Shown piece after piece: positions 32,183 to 40,320 of a DNA stretch of 64,000 nt; within the stretch, counting starts at the first letter, position 1; every line of letters begins with the position of its first letter. A program made the translations under genes and the position numbers. The notes under the pieces are model-generated. The model was not told where the DNA came from and searched no databases. It saw only the letters and a program-made list of their open reading frames with translations. The DNA is from Amycolatopsis granulosa (GTDB lineage: Bacteria > Actinomycetota > Actinomycetes > Mycobacteriales > Pseudonocardiaceae): assembly GCF_011758745.1 (NCBI RefSeq), contig NZ_JAANOV010000001.1, positions 2,728,001 to 2,792,000 of the forward strand, read 5' to 3'.

Positions 32183-34488
32183 TGTCCGTCCCGACCCAGC
32201 CCCGCCCCGGTGACGACGCCAACCGTGAGGAGCCCGTGAACACCCCCGAGCAGGAGCCCGTGAACACCCCGGCAACCCCGGACGTGAACGCCTCCGACAC
32301 CCCGGCCGTGAACACCGAGCAGACCGACACCGTGAACGGCAAGGTGCTGCCGTTCGCGCCGCGACCCGACAGCGCCGCGAATGTCGAGGCGATCCCCGTT
32401 CAGGACCGCCGCGACCTCGCCCGGTCCGAGGTGATCGACGCCGAGATCGTGGACGACGACGCCGCCGCGGCTGCGGCGCCGGTGCTGGTCGATCCGCCCG
32501 AGGCGCCGCGGACCTGGTGGGAGACCATTGGGGACGCCACCGCCCGCCCGCTGGTGGCCAAGTGGCTGACCTCGTGGGAGGAGTTCACGGCCCGCGCCAA
32601 GTACCTCGCCCGGTACGCAGCCCACGCGTTCGCCTTCCACGCCCTGCGGGTGCCGGTGTACGTGCCCACGGCATTCCTGCGCTCGTTCGGCGCCATCGGC
32701 CGGCTGGTCGCCCGGCTGTACCGGTGGGTGTACGACGCGGAGTCCAAGCCGGTGCGCATGGCTGCCCGTGACCGGGCGGACGTGAACGAGTACATGAAGC
32801 TGCGTGAAGCCCGTAACGAGACCGTGCGCAAGCGCATGCTGCCGGTTTGGCTCGGGCTGCTGTGCCTGATCGGCGTGGGGTACGTGTGCCTGTCCACGCT
32901 GTCGGCGTTCTGGAACTGGACGCTGCTGCTGTCGGTCATGACCATGATCGGGTGGTGGGGTGCCCCGGCCGACAAGCCGGTCGCCGGTCGCGCCGTGGAC
33001 AGCGTGAAGACGCCGAAGATCACGTCCCAGATGGTCGAGGACGCCCTGTGTTCGCTGGGCATCGGGGCGCTCAACCAGGCTTACACCAAGGGCAAGCGCA
33101 TCAGCTTCCCCTCACCGATCCAGCGCGACGGCGATGGGTGGCGCGCGGAGGTCGACCTGCCGTTGGGCGTGCCCGCGGGGGACGTGATCGCCAAGCGGCA
33201 GGAGCTTTCCTCGGCGCTGCGTCGTCAAATCGGCTGCGTGTGGCCGGAAGGTGATGCGAAGGTCCATGAGGGACGGTTGGTGCTGTGGGTGGGTGACCAG
33301 GACCTGTCCAAGTCGCGTCAGCCGGCGTGGCCGCTGGCCAAGCCGGGTGCGGTGGTGGACCTGTTCAAGCCCCAGCCCTTCGGCACCGACCAGCGCGGCC
33401 GGTGGGTGAACGTGACCCTGATGTTCGTGTCCATGGTCATCGGCGCGGTTCCGCGGATGGGCAAGACGGTCACCCTGCGGGAACTGCTGCTCATCGCGAT
33501 CCTGGACCCGCGCGCCATCGTCTACGCCTACGACCTCAAGGGCACCGGTGACCTGGCCGCGATCGCCCCGTGCGCGCACGCCTACGGTGTCGGCGACGAC
33601 CCGGAGGACATCGAGGTCATGGTGGCCGAGATGCGCAAGCTCCGGGAGGAAATGCGCCGACGTACCAAGGTGATCCGCTCGCTTCCGGAGTCGATCTGCC
33701 CGGACAACAAGGTCACTCCCGAGCTTGCCGCGCGCAAGGACCTCGGCCTGGCGCCGATCGTCGTGGGTGTGGATGAGTGCCAGGTGTGGTTCGAGCACGA
33801 GAAGTACGGCAAGGAGTTCGAAGAGATCTGCACCGACCTGGCCAAGCGCGGCCCGGCGCTGGGCATCCTGCTGATCCTGGCCACCCAACGGCCGGACGCC
33901 AAGTCCCTGCCCACCGGCATCAGCGCGAACGCGATCCTGCGCTACTGCCTCAAGGTCCAGGGCCACACCGAAAACGACATGGTGTTGGGCACCAGCATGC
34001 ACAAGAACGGCGTCCGGGCCACGATGTTCGCCCGCACCGACCGCGGTATCGGCTACCTGGTCGGTGAGGGCGAAGAAGCCAAGATCGTGCGGTCGGTCTA
34101 CAAGGACGCCACCGACGCCAAGAAAATCGCCGCCGGTGCCCGCCGTCGCCGGGAAGAGGCCGGGAACATCACCGGCTACGCCGCCGGCGAGTCCGTCGAC
34201 ATCGAGGCAGCCCGCCTGGACCCGCTGGCCGATGCCCTCGCGATGTTCCAGCGTGGCGAGGACAAGCTCTGGTCCGAGGTCATCGTCACCCGCCTCGCCG
34301 AGCTGCGCCCCAACCAGTACGGCAACTGGACCCCCGCCAACCTCGCCACCGCCCTCAAGCCCTACGGCGTCAAGCCCAAGCAGGTGTGGGCCACCGACCC
34401 GACGACCGGCAAGGGCAGCAACCGCAACGGCTACACCCGCGACGCCCTCCACGCAGCACGCGACACCGCGAAAAGCAACGGAGCGTAA
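32182..34488 (+). CDS. traB: FtsK/SpoIIIE-type conjugative DNA translocase (TraB/TraSA)
   Basis: Motor protein of 768 aa that moves double-stranded element DNA between cells. A long polar N-terminus with repeated VNTPE-type segments precedes two transmembrane helices (about residues 221-255). The motor domain shows Walker A GAVPRMGKT near residue 420 and Walker B PIVVGVDECQVWF near residue 530, then the sensor LLILATQRPDAKSLP. The C-terminal 120 residues include a winged-helix-like region (LWSEVIVTRLAELRPNQYG), which in pSVH1 TraB binds 8-bp clt repeats. Short repeated motifs lie directly downstream. It is the last gene of the coupled operon. Confidence 0.9.
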   Translation: MSVPTQPRPGDDANREEPVNTPEQEPVNTPATPDVNASDTPAVNTEQTDTVNGKVLPFAPRPDSAANVEAIPVQDRRDLARSEVIDAEIVDDDAAAAAAPVLVDPPEAPRTWWETIGDATARPLVAKWLTSWEEFTARAKYLARYAAHAFAFHALRVPVYVPTAFLRSFGAIGRLVARLYRWVYDAESKPVRMAARDRADVNEYMKLREARNETVRKRMLPVWLGLLCLIGVGYVCLSTLSAFWNWTLLLSVMTMIGWWGAPADKPVAGRAVDSVKTPKITSQMVEDALCSLGIGALNQAYTKGKRISFPSPIQRDGDGWRAEVDLPLGVPAGDVIAKRQELSSALRRQIGCVWPEGDAKVHEGRLVLWVGDQDLSKSRQPAWPLAKPGAVVDLFKPQPFGTDQRGRWVNVTLMFVSMVIGAVPRMGKTVTLRELLLIAILDPRAIVYAYDLKGTGDLAAIAPCAHAYGVGDDPEDIEVMVAEMRKLREEMRRRTKVIRSLPESICPDNKVTPELAARKDLGLAPIVVGVDECQVWFEHEKYGKEFEEICTDLAKRGPALGILLILATQRPDAKSLPTGISANAILRYCLKVQGHTENDMVLGTSMHKNGVRATMFARTDRGIGYLVGEGEEAKIVRSVYKDATDAKKIAAGARRRREEAGNITGYAAGESVDIEAARLDPLADALAMFQRGEDKLWSEVIVTRLAELRPNQYGNWTPANLATALKPYGVKPKQVWATDPTTGKGSNRNGYTRDALHAARDTAKSNGA

Positions 34489-34500
34489 TCGCCACTCGGG

Positions 34501-34664
34501 CTAGGGGCGGCCCGCGCTCTAGACCGGACCGCCCCTAGACCTAGACCCCACCCCTAGACACCAAAACCACCGCTGACCAGCGCACTAGCGACCTAGACAG
34601 CCGGAGCGCTGACCAGCGGAAATCCCGCCAAGGCCCGGCTCACGGGCACTCGCCCGCCCCTAGC
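34501..34664. repeat. Repeat-rich region after traB, candidate clt locus
   Basis: Heptamer CCTAGAC occurs at 34534, 34540, 34553 and 34592, with close variants at 34518 (TCTAGAC) and 34659. CGCTGACCAGCG, itself a short dyad, occurs exactly at 34571-34582 and 34607-34618, 36 bp apart. Position next to traB and the multiplicity of short repeats fit a cis-acting locus of transfer recognised by the TraB winged helix. No gene is supported in 34489-34740. Confidence 0.5.
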
Positions 34665-34740
34665 CCTACCTCCGCGCACTCAGCTGCAATCACAAAGAGT
34701 AATTGACCGTTGGGGACGTGACCCCGGAAGAGGAACCGAC

Positions 34741-35382
34741 ATGTGCCGCTCGTCCAAGCACGGAGGCCGCCGCTGCCCCGGCAGCAACACGACCCGCACC
34801 CGCGCCCTCAACACCGCGCGCAAGCAGGTCGAACGCGCCAACCGACGCCTCGACGCCGCCCGCGCCACCGGAGATTCCACTGCCATTCAGGCCGCCGAAA
34901 CCCGCCTCATCGAGGCCCGGCAGCGACTGGCCGACACCTACGCCGCCCACCCCCGCACCTCACAGGAGCGCCCCATGACTGAAAAGCCTGCTGAGCACAG
35001 GGACATGACGGCACCCAACGGCCAGCCGCAGCCCGAACCGGCCGCGCGAACGGAGAACACCACCGTGATCCACCACGCCGAAGGCCCGATCAGCACCGGC
35101 ACCGAAACCCAGATCAACGTCTACGACGGCAACCGCCAGGTCACCAGCACCACCATCGGCTCGACCGGCCCCATCGACCAGGCGGCATACGAGGCGCGCA
35201 GGCAGGCACGCGCCACCGAGCGGGCGGCCCGCGCCGAAGCGCGCGCTGCCCGCAAGGCCGCCAAGGCGCAAGGCCACTGGCGGCAGACCAGCAACCAGCC
35301 GCCGGCCGGCACGACCATCCACCACCTCCACGGACCGGCCCACTTCGGCAGCGGCAACACCTACACCAGCGAGCCCGAGTGA
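34741..35382 (+). CDS. Hypothetical protein with two HHxxGPxxxG-type motifs
   Basis: Protein of 213 aa that I do not recognise as a whole. The ATG follows GGAAGAGGAA. The N-terminal 75 residues are basic with a short coiled coil (VERANRRLDAARATGDST, AAETRLIEARQRLADTY). The remainder contains two similar short motifs, VIHHAEGPISTGTETQINVY near residue 110 and IHHLHGPAHFGSGNTY near the C-terminus, separated by an Arg/Ala-rich helix. Such GP-x3-G-x-(G)N-type motifs resemble amyloid-like or effector-associated signalling segments of actinobacterial defence proteins; this is a speculative comparison. Confidence 0.6.
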   Translation: MCRSSKHGGRRCPGSNTTRTRALNTARKQVERANRRLDAARATGDSTAIQAAETRLIEARQRLADTYAAHPRTSQERPMTEKPAEHRDMTAPNGQPQPEPAARTENTTVIHHAEGPISTGTETQINVYDGNRQVTSTTIGSTGPIDQAAYEARRQARATERAARAEARAARKAAKAQGHWRQTSNQPPAGTTIHHLHGPAHFGSGNTYTSEPE

Positions 35383-35432
35383 TGAAACCCGCCGCTCACC
35401 ACAGGGACACGACACCTCACCGAAGGAACCCC

Positions 35433-36077
35433 ATGCACACCCGCACCAGCCTCAGTCTCGCGCTGCTCGCCACCCTCGCCCTGACCGCCGGATGTGACCC
35501 CCTCACCGACGCCGGCGCCACCACGGCCGACTCGACCGAGGCCACCGCCGCCCTCGCCGCGCTACCCGTCGCCCCCGAGGACACAGGCTTCCACTACGAC
35601 CGCGACGACTGGCCGCACTGGAAGACCGTGCACGGCACCTGCAACGCCCGCGAACAAGCCCTGCTCGACCAGGGCCAAGGTGTGCACGTCGACGACCAGT
35701 GCCGCCCGGTCGCCGGGACGTGGGTCAGCCCCTACGACGGGGTGACCGTCACGGATGCGTCCAAACTGGACATTGACCACCTCGTGCCGCTGGCCGAGGT
35801 CGCCCGCTCCGGCCGCATCGAGAACGGCCGGCGCGTCGGCCCTCGCACGTGGTCTCGGGCGGAGCGGGAGCGCTACGCCAACGACCCCGACGTCCTGGTC
35901 GTCGCGACCGCCCGCGCGAACCGGTCCAAAGGGGACCAGGACCCCGCGCACTGGCTCCCCGAGCGGGACCGCTGCGGCTACGCCACCCGCTGGATCGAAA
36001 CCAAGACCCGCTACCGCCTCTCGATCGATCAGGCCGAACACGACGCCCTGGCCGCCGTCCTCGCGCACTGCGACTGA
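35433..36077 (+). CDS. Secreted HNH-type (DUF1524/GmrSD C-terminal-like) nuclease lipoprotein
   Basis: Protein of 214 aa. The start at 35433 follows GAAGGAA. The signal peptide ends in a lipobox (LTAGC, Cys near residue 23), so the mature protein is anchored outside the membrane. The catalytic region has the DIDHLVPLAE motif (conserved Asp-His) near residue 113, then RERYANDPDVLVVATARANRSKGDQDPAHWLP, in which Asn-Arg-Lys residues match the H-N-H pattern of DUF1524 proteins. Secreted proteins of this kind are common in actinobacteria and are presumed DNases. On this element it could degrade competing DNA or act on recipient cells (inference). Confidence 0.8.
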   Translation: MHTRTSLSLALLATLALTAGCDPLTDAGATTADSTEATAALAALPVAPEDTGFHYDRDDWPHWKTVHGTCNAREQALLDQGQGVHVDDQCRPVAGTWVSPYDGVTVTDASKLDIDHLVPLAEVARSGRIENGRRVGPRTWSRAERERYANDPDVLVVATARANRSKGDQDPAHWLPERDRCGYATRWIETKTRYRLSIDQAEHDALAAVLAHCD

Positions 36078-36093
36078 CACCGAAGGGACCACC

Positions 36094-36600
36094 ATGGCTA
36101 CCGCCACCGATGCCCTGACCAACCCGGAGCGCCAGTTCCTCGGCTGCCTCATGCAGATGCACGCCCGCGCGGCGCGGCATGTGCTGGCCGGGATGCGTGC
36201 CACCGACTTCGCCGGCGGCATGGCCGCCCACGTCCTCCAACTCGCCATCGAGGTCGTGGCCGCCGACCAGACCCCCGCCCCGGTCGCCCTCTACGCCCAC
36301 GCCGTCGCCACCGGGCAGGCACCGGGCGAGAAGCGCCGCGAGTGGCTGTCCGGCTGGCTCATCGACACCTACCGCGACGCCCCGATGCCCGAGCTGGCCG
36401 ACCACCTCAAAGCCGTCCTGCTGGAGACCGCATGGCGACGCGCCCTGCTCGCACACGCCCGCCGGATCGAGCAGGCCGTGTCCGGTTCCCCCACCGAGGT
36501 GCTGCGCGAGCTACCCGACGACACCGCCGCGATCGACGAACTGTGGACCCGCTACCAGGCCGCCGTGACCGGCCGCCCGAGTCTGGAGGTGGCCGCCTGA
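36094..36600 (+). CDS. DnaB N-terminal-domain-like protein
   Basis: Protein of 168 aa. The start follows GAAGGGA. It resembles the helical N-terminal domain of replicative helicase DnaB (NPERQFLGCLMQMHARAARHV, FAGGMAAHVLQLAIEVVAADQTPAPVALYAHAVATG) but lacks the ATPase domain. Such stand-alone proteins on AICEs probably recruit or load the host helicase at the element origin together with the Rep protein encoded two genes downstream. Its TGA overlaps the WhiB-like start. Confidence 0.75.
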   Translation: MATATDALTNPERQFLGCLMQMHARAARHVLAGMRATDFAGGMAAHVLQLAIEVVAADQTPAPVALYAHAVATGQAPGEKRREWLSGWLIDTYRDAPMPELADHLKAVLLETAWRRALLAHARRIEQAVSGSPTEVLRELPDDTAAIDELWTRYQAAVTGRPSLEVAA

Positions 36601-37058
36601 TGCCCCAGCTTCGCCAGCCGCGCCGCATCACCGGCACCACCACACCCGGCCGCGCCCCAGCCGTCCCGCCGACGTGGGCCGTCCTCGGCGTGACCGCCGC
36701 CGAGCTTGCCTGGCACGAGCAGGCCGCCTGCCGCGGCACCGACCCGGACGCGTTCTTCCCCGAACCCGGCCCCGGGGCCGCCGAGCTGACCGCCGCGGCC
36801 AAGCGGGTCTGTGCCCGCTGCACCGTCCGCGCTGCCTGCGCGGAGTGGGCTCGGAGCCACGACGAGGAGTTCGGCATCTGGGGCGGACAGACCGAGCAGG
36901 AACGCCCGCACCGCCGGCACCGCCCGCAGAACCCGCGGGACCGGGAGGTCGCCCGCCTCACCCGCGCCGGCAAGACCGCCCGCGAGATCGCCTGCACCCT
37001 GCGCACGACCCCGCGCACCGTCGTCCGTGTCCGGGCTCGGCTGCGCGACGCCGCCTGA
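36600..37058 (+). CDS. WhiB-family iron-sulfur regulator with fused C-terminal helix-turn-helix
   Basis: Protein of 152 aa. The four cluster ligands are Cys44, Cys71, Cys74 and Cys80 in the order C-x26-CxxC-x5-C, followed by the GIWGG turn (residues 92-96), all WhiB hallmarks. Unlike most Wbl proteins, about 40 extra C-terminal residues form an HTH-like segment (REVARLTRAGKTAREIACTL, TPRTVVRVRARL). It could link redox or NO sensing to replication or transfer control. The ATG overlaps the previous stop (TGATG). Confidence 0.84.
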   Translation: MPQLRQPRRITGTTTPGRAPAVPPTWAVLGVTAAELAWHEQAACRGTDPDAFFPEPGPGAAELTAAAKRVCARCTVRAACAEWARSHDEEFGIWGGQTEQERPHRRHRPQNPRDREVARLTRAGKTAREIACTLRTTPRTVVRVRARLRDAA

Positions 37059-37092
37059 CCACCCGCTCTCTGGAGGAAGGAGGGCCCCAGCC

Positions 37093-38421
37093 ATGACCTA
37101 CCCCGTCCGGCTGGTGCACCCGGCGCCGATCCCGGCCGGCGCCGACGAGTTCGAGGCCAAGGCCGCCGCCGCGGTCGCCCGCGCCCGCGCATGGTTGCCG
37201 ACCTTGGACGAGACCGTGTTCGACTGCTACCTCGGACACCTCGTCCGGCAGATCGAGCCGACCAGCGAGGCCGACCCGGTGGCGATCCTCGCGTCGCTGC
37301 TGTGCTTCGCCGGGGTGCACCTCGGACGGCACCCGCACGTCCGTGCCGGTGACGACCCGCACCCGCTGTTGGTGTGGCCGCTGGTCATCGGCCACACCAA
37401 CACCGGTAAGAAGGGCTCGTCCTGGTCGGCCGCCAAGCGGGTCATCACCGACACCGACGCCGAGTTCGTGCCCGCCAACATCAAAGCCGGTCTCGCCTCC
37501 GGCGAAGGGCTCGCCCAGCGCTTCGCCATCAACGAAGACGACGACACGGGACCGCGGGACCTGCGCCTGCTGGTGATGGAACCGGAGTGGGGCGGGGTCA
37601 TGGCCAAAATGAAGCGCGAGGGCAACAGCCTCTCCCAAGTGCTGCGCGCCGCCTGGGAAGGCGGCGACCTGTCCACCCTCACCGTGAACGCCCGCATCGC
37701 CCCGGAGTCCCACGTCGGGATCGTCGCCCACATCACCCCGGACGAGTTCCGCGCCAAGCTCTCCGACGCCGACATGGCCGGCGGCACCTACAACCGCTTC
37801 CTCCCGCTCGCCGTCGCCTGGTCCAAAGCCCTGCCCGACAGCGTCGGCGCCGCCCCGAACCTCGTGCGCTCACTCGCCGCCGGGCTCGCCGACCGGCTCG
37901 CCGCCGGCGCCCGGCTCGGCGCCTTGGACCTCGCCGAGGACGCCCGCCCCCTGTGGCGCCAGCTCTACCTGGAGTTCAACACCGACACCCACCACCCCAA
38001 GGTTGCCCAGTTCGTCTCACGCGCCCTGCCGTACTGCAAACGGATCGCCGGAATCCACGCCGCCCTGGACGGAGAACCCGCCATCCACGCCGCCCACCTC
38101 CACGCCGCCGCCGCACTCGTGCGCTACTCCATCGACTCCGCCCGCGCCCTGTTCGTCGACACCACCACCCCCGCCAAACTCGCCGCCTGGATCGCCGAAG
38201 CCGGCGAGACCGGCCGCACACGCAAGGACATCACTCGCGAGTTCTTCGGCGGGAACGCCGACCGCGCCACCATCGACGGCATCCTCACCCAGCTGATCCA
38301 CGCCGCGATGATCAACCGCAGTAGCCGCCGACCGGACAGCGGCAAGGGCCGACCGATCGAGGTCTACACCGCCCGCGCGCCCGACCCACGAACTAAACGA
38401 ACTAACGAACAAGCTCCCTGA
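37093..38421 (+). CDS. AICE replication initiator-like protein (DUF3987 family)
   Basis: Protein of 442 aa. The start follows GGAGGAAGGAGG. A DUF3987-type core has a P-loop-like segment, VIGHTNTGKKGSSWSAAKRV near residues 97-116, an acidic LLVMEPEWGGVMAKM strand, and VGIVAHITPDEFRAKL. These proteins replace the classical Rep/primase in many AICEs and are believed to start rolling-circle or theta replication of the excised circle. The C-terminal part contains a helical winged domain (GRTRKDITREFFGGNADRAT). Copies of an 8-bp iteron begin inside its last codons and continue downstream, so the origin is probably adjacent. Confidence 0.78.
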   Translation: MTYPVRLVHPAPIPAGADEFEAKAAAAVARARAWLPTLDETVFDCYLGHLVRQIEPTSEADPVAILASLLCFAGVHLGRHPHVRAGDDPHPLLVWPLVIGHTNTGKKGSSWSAAKRVITDTDAEFVPANIKAGLASGEGLAQRFAINEDDDTGPRDLRLLVMEPEWGGVMAKMKREGNSLSQVLRAAWEGGDLSTLTVNARIAPESHVGIVAHITPDEFRAKLSDADMAGGTYNRFLPLAVAWSKALPDSVGAAPNLVRSLAAGLADRLAAGARLGALDLAEDARPLWRQLYLEFNTDTHHPKVAQFVSRALPYCKRIAGIHAALDGEPAIHAAHLHAAAALVRYSIDSARALFVDTTTPAKLAAWIAEAGETGRTRKDITREFFGGNADRATIDGILTQLIHAAMINRSSRRPDSGKGRPIEVYTARAPDPRTKRTNEQAP

Positions 38422-38531
38422 CCAGCACAAACGCAGAACAGAGGTCCGGCATTAGTTCGTACCGAACGAACTAATACCCACCCCGCCAACACCAAACCCG
38501 CAGGTCAACGCGTTAGTTCGTTAGTTCGTTT
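38389..38531. repeat. Iteron-like repeats, candidate origin of element replication
   Basis: Octamer CGAACTAA or its complement TTAGTTCG occurs six times: 38389, 38398, 38452 (inverted), 38467, 38513 (inverted) and 38521 (inverted). The 38451-38475 pair forms a 9-bp inverted repeat (ATTAGTTCG/CGAACTAAT) around 7 bases. Location immediately after the Rep-like gene and before xis fits a Rep-binding origin. The gap 38422-38636 has no gene. Confidence 0.6.
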
Positions 38532-38636
38532 CCTTCGTCGCCTCGCAACCCAAGTCGCCAACGAAAGCACTGCGGAGTCGCCATGCCTCATACCAGCCGT
38601 CGCCGACCGTCACCACTCCTCGGAGGACACCTCGTC

Positions 38637-38825
38637 ATGGGCGCCACGTCCCGATTCCTCACCTTGAAAGCGTTCTGCGAAGAGCTTCAGGTCGCCAAGT
38701 CGACCTTCTACGACTGGTGCGCAAAGGGCCGCGCGCCGCGCCACATCAAGCTGCCGAACGGCGAGATTCGTATTCGCCGCTCGGACCTCGACGCGTGGCT
38801 CGAATCCCGAGAGGTGGCAGCCTAA
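38637..38825 (+). CDS. xis: Excisionase-like small helix-turn-helix protein (AlpA/MerR-type)
   Basis: DNA-binding protein of 62 aa from the ATG at 38637 behind GGAGG; an in-frame ATG at 38583 would add 18 residues. The sequence LTLKAFCEELQVAKSTFYDW...KLPNGEIRIRRSDLDAWLES is the standard excisionase winged-HTH. It should direct the integrase to excise the element. The stop overlaps the integrase start by one base (TAATG), the usual xis-int coupling in AICEs. Confidence 0.86.
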   Translation: MGATSRFLTLKAFCEELQVAKSTFYDWCAKGRAPRHIKLPNGEIRIRRSDLDAWLESREVAA

Positions 38826-40204
38826 TGCAGACCAGCCACGACGTCCGTATCTGGGCCGTAGAGAAGATCAAGGGCAAGCGGAAGACCAGCTACCGCGTGC
38901 GCTGGCTCGTGGCGAAACAGAGGTTCGGCGAGTCCTTCGCGACGGTCGGTCTCGCCGATAGCTTCCGCTCGGATCTCGTCACCGCAGCGCGTAAGGGCGA
39001 AGCGTTCGACACCGAGACCGGCCTGCCGGTCTCGATGATGCGGAAGCTCGCGACAATGCCATGGTTCGAGTTCGCGTGCGAGTACGCCGACATGAAGTGG
39101 CCGAACTCCTCGCCTCGATACCGGAAGTCCACTGCGGAATCGCTCGCACGAATCACCTTGGCCATGACCGAGAGCCGCGCTTCGTTGCCTGATGCAGGCA
39201 GCCCCGAGGGACGGGAGTTGCGGCAAGCCCTGATGGCTGCGTTCAATCCGACGACGCGCAAGGCAGCCCTGTCCGGCCGGATGGCCGGCGAGCTGAGCAC
39301 GATCGCCCGGAACAACCGGAACGTGAACGACCTGGAGAAGCCCGAGGTACTCCGGTCCGTGCTGGCCGACCTCGAAACCAACCTGGACGGGAAGCGAGGA
39401 TCGGCGAACACCGTGCGCATCCGCAAGGCCGCGCTCACCAACTCCATCGACTACGCCATTGAGAAGAAGCTGCTCGCGGGAAACCCACTCGCCGAGCTGA
39501 AGACGAAGCGGCGCAACTACGCACTCAAGGAGGTCGACCCCGCATCGGTCGTGAACCCGATGCAGGCGCGGATGTTGTTGGAGGCAGTCGGAAACGTGGG
39601 GAAACCGGGACCACCACTCGTTGCCTTCTTCGCCACGATGTACTACGCAGGTTTGCGCCCCGAGGAGGCCGCGAACCTGAACAAGACTGATCTGGCGATT
39701 CCCGAGGAAGGTTGGGGTGACCTCAACCTGAGTGGCGCGCGCCCAGAGATCGGGAAGGAGTGGACCGACTCGGGTGAGGCGAGCGAAGTGGGTCCGCTGA
39801 AGCACCGCGAGGAGAACATCGGCCGGACCGTTCCGTGCGCGCCGGCGTTGACGGAGATCCTGCACAACCACCTCACCCGGTTCGGCACCGCGCCGGACGG
39901 TCGCCTCTTCCGCGGCGCCCGGGACGGCGGTCGGGTGTCGAGCAGCGTCTACGGACGCGTGTGGGCTGCCGCGCGCGAGCTGGTGTTCACCGAAGCGGTG
40001 CAGGCCGGTCCGCTCGGCAAGCGGCCGTACGACCTCCGTCACGCGTGCGTCTCAACGTGGCTGAGCGGCGGCGTAGAGCCCACCCGGGTAGCGAAGTGGG
40101 CAGGCCACAGCCTCTCGGTGCTGCTGAAGGTCTACGCGAAGTGCCTGGACGGCGGCGAGAAGGCCGCTCGTGACCGCGCTGAGCGCGCCATGCGTGGCTG
40201 GTAG
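38825..40204 (+). CDS. int: Tyrosine site-specific integrase of the AICE
   Basis: Recombinase of 459 aa that integrates the element into tRNA-Tyr. The N-terminal arm-binding and SAM-like core-binding regions are followed by a catalytic domain with Arg278 (AGLRPEEA), Arg405 in the box RPYDLRHAC (Tyr replaces the first His, as in many actinobacterial integrases), His428 (AGHS) and nucleophile Tyr437 (VYAKC). Overlap with xis fixes the start. It lies 117 bp from attR, the standard arrangement. Confidence 0.93.
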   Translation: MQTSHDVRIWAVEKIKGKRKTSYRVRWLVAKQRFGESFATVGLADSFRSDLVTAARKGEAFDTETGLPVSMMRKLATMPWFEFACEYADMKWPNSSPRYRKSTAESLARITLAMTESRASLPDAGSPEGRELRQALMAAFNPTTRKAALSGRMAGELSTIARNNRNVNDLEKPEVLRSVLADLETNLDGKRGSANTVRIRKAALTNSIDYAIEKKLLAGNPLAELKTKRRNYALKEVDPASVVNPMQARMLLEAVGNVGKPGPPLVAFFATMYYAGLRPEEAANLNKTDLAIPEEGWGDLNLSGARPEIGKEWTDSGEASEVGPLKHREENIGRTVPCAPALTEILHNHLTRFGTAPDGRLFRGARDGGRVSSSVYGRVWAAARELVFTEAVQAGPLGKRPYDLRHACVSTWLSGGVEPTRVAKWAGHSLSVLLKVYAKCLDGGEKAARDRAERAMRGW

Positions 40205-40206
40205 GG

Positions 40207-40227
40207 CTCTGGGGCGTATTTGGGGCG
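40207..40227 (+). repeat. Right copy of the 21-bp element-end repeat
   Basis: CTCTGGGGCGTATTTGGGGCG, 20 of 21 identical to 24687-24707 and directly repeated. It is followed at 40232-40269 by several CCGGAC/GTCCGG hexamers, including the inverted pair GGTCCG-TGC-CGGACC. The cluster is a likely integrase arm-site region of attP. Confidence 0.58.
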
Positions 40228-40275
40228 GGATGCCGGTCCGTGCCGGACCGAGTCGGACACAGCCGGACATACGAG

Positions 40276-40315
40276 AACACCCCCGCGTCCTGTTCGTGCA
40301 GGTCACGGGGGTGTT
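40276..40315 (-). terminator. Hairpin between int and tRNA-Tyr
   Basis: Arms AACACCCCCG and CGGGGGTGTT (10 bp, perfect) enclose 20 bases. On the minus strand it follows the tRNA-Tyr 3' end by eight bases and can end its transcript; on the plus strand it can end the xis-int transcript. It is element-borne, replacing the ancestral hairpin left at 24533-24571. Confidence 0.68.
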
Positions 40316-40320
40316 TGCCC

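Noticed and set aside
38389-38531. CRISPR array
   Set aside because: Repeats are 8 bp, irregularly spaced and in both orientations, without unique spacers or cas genes; they fit iterons better.
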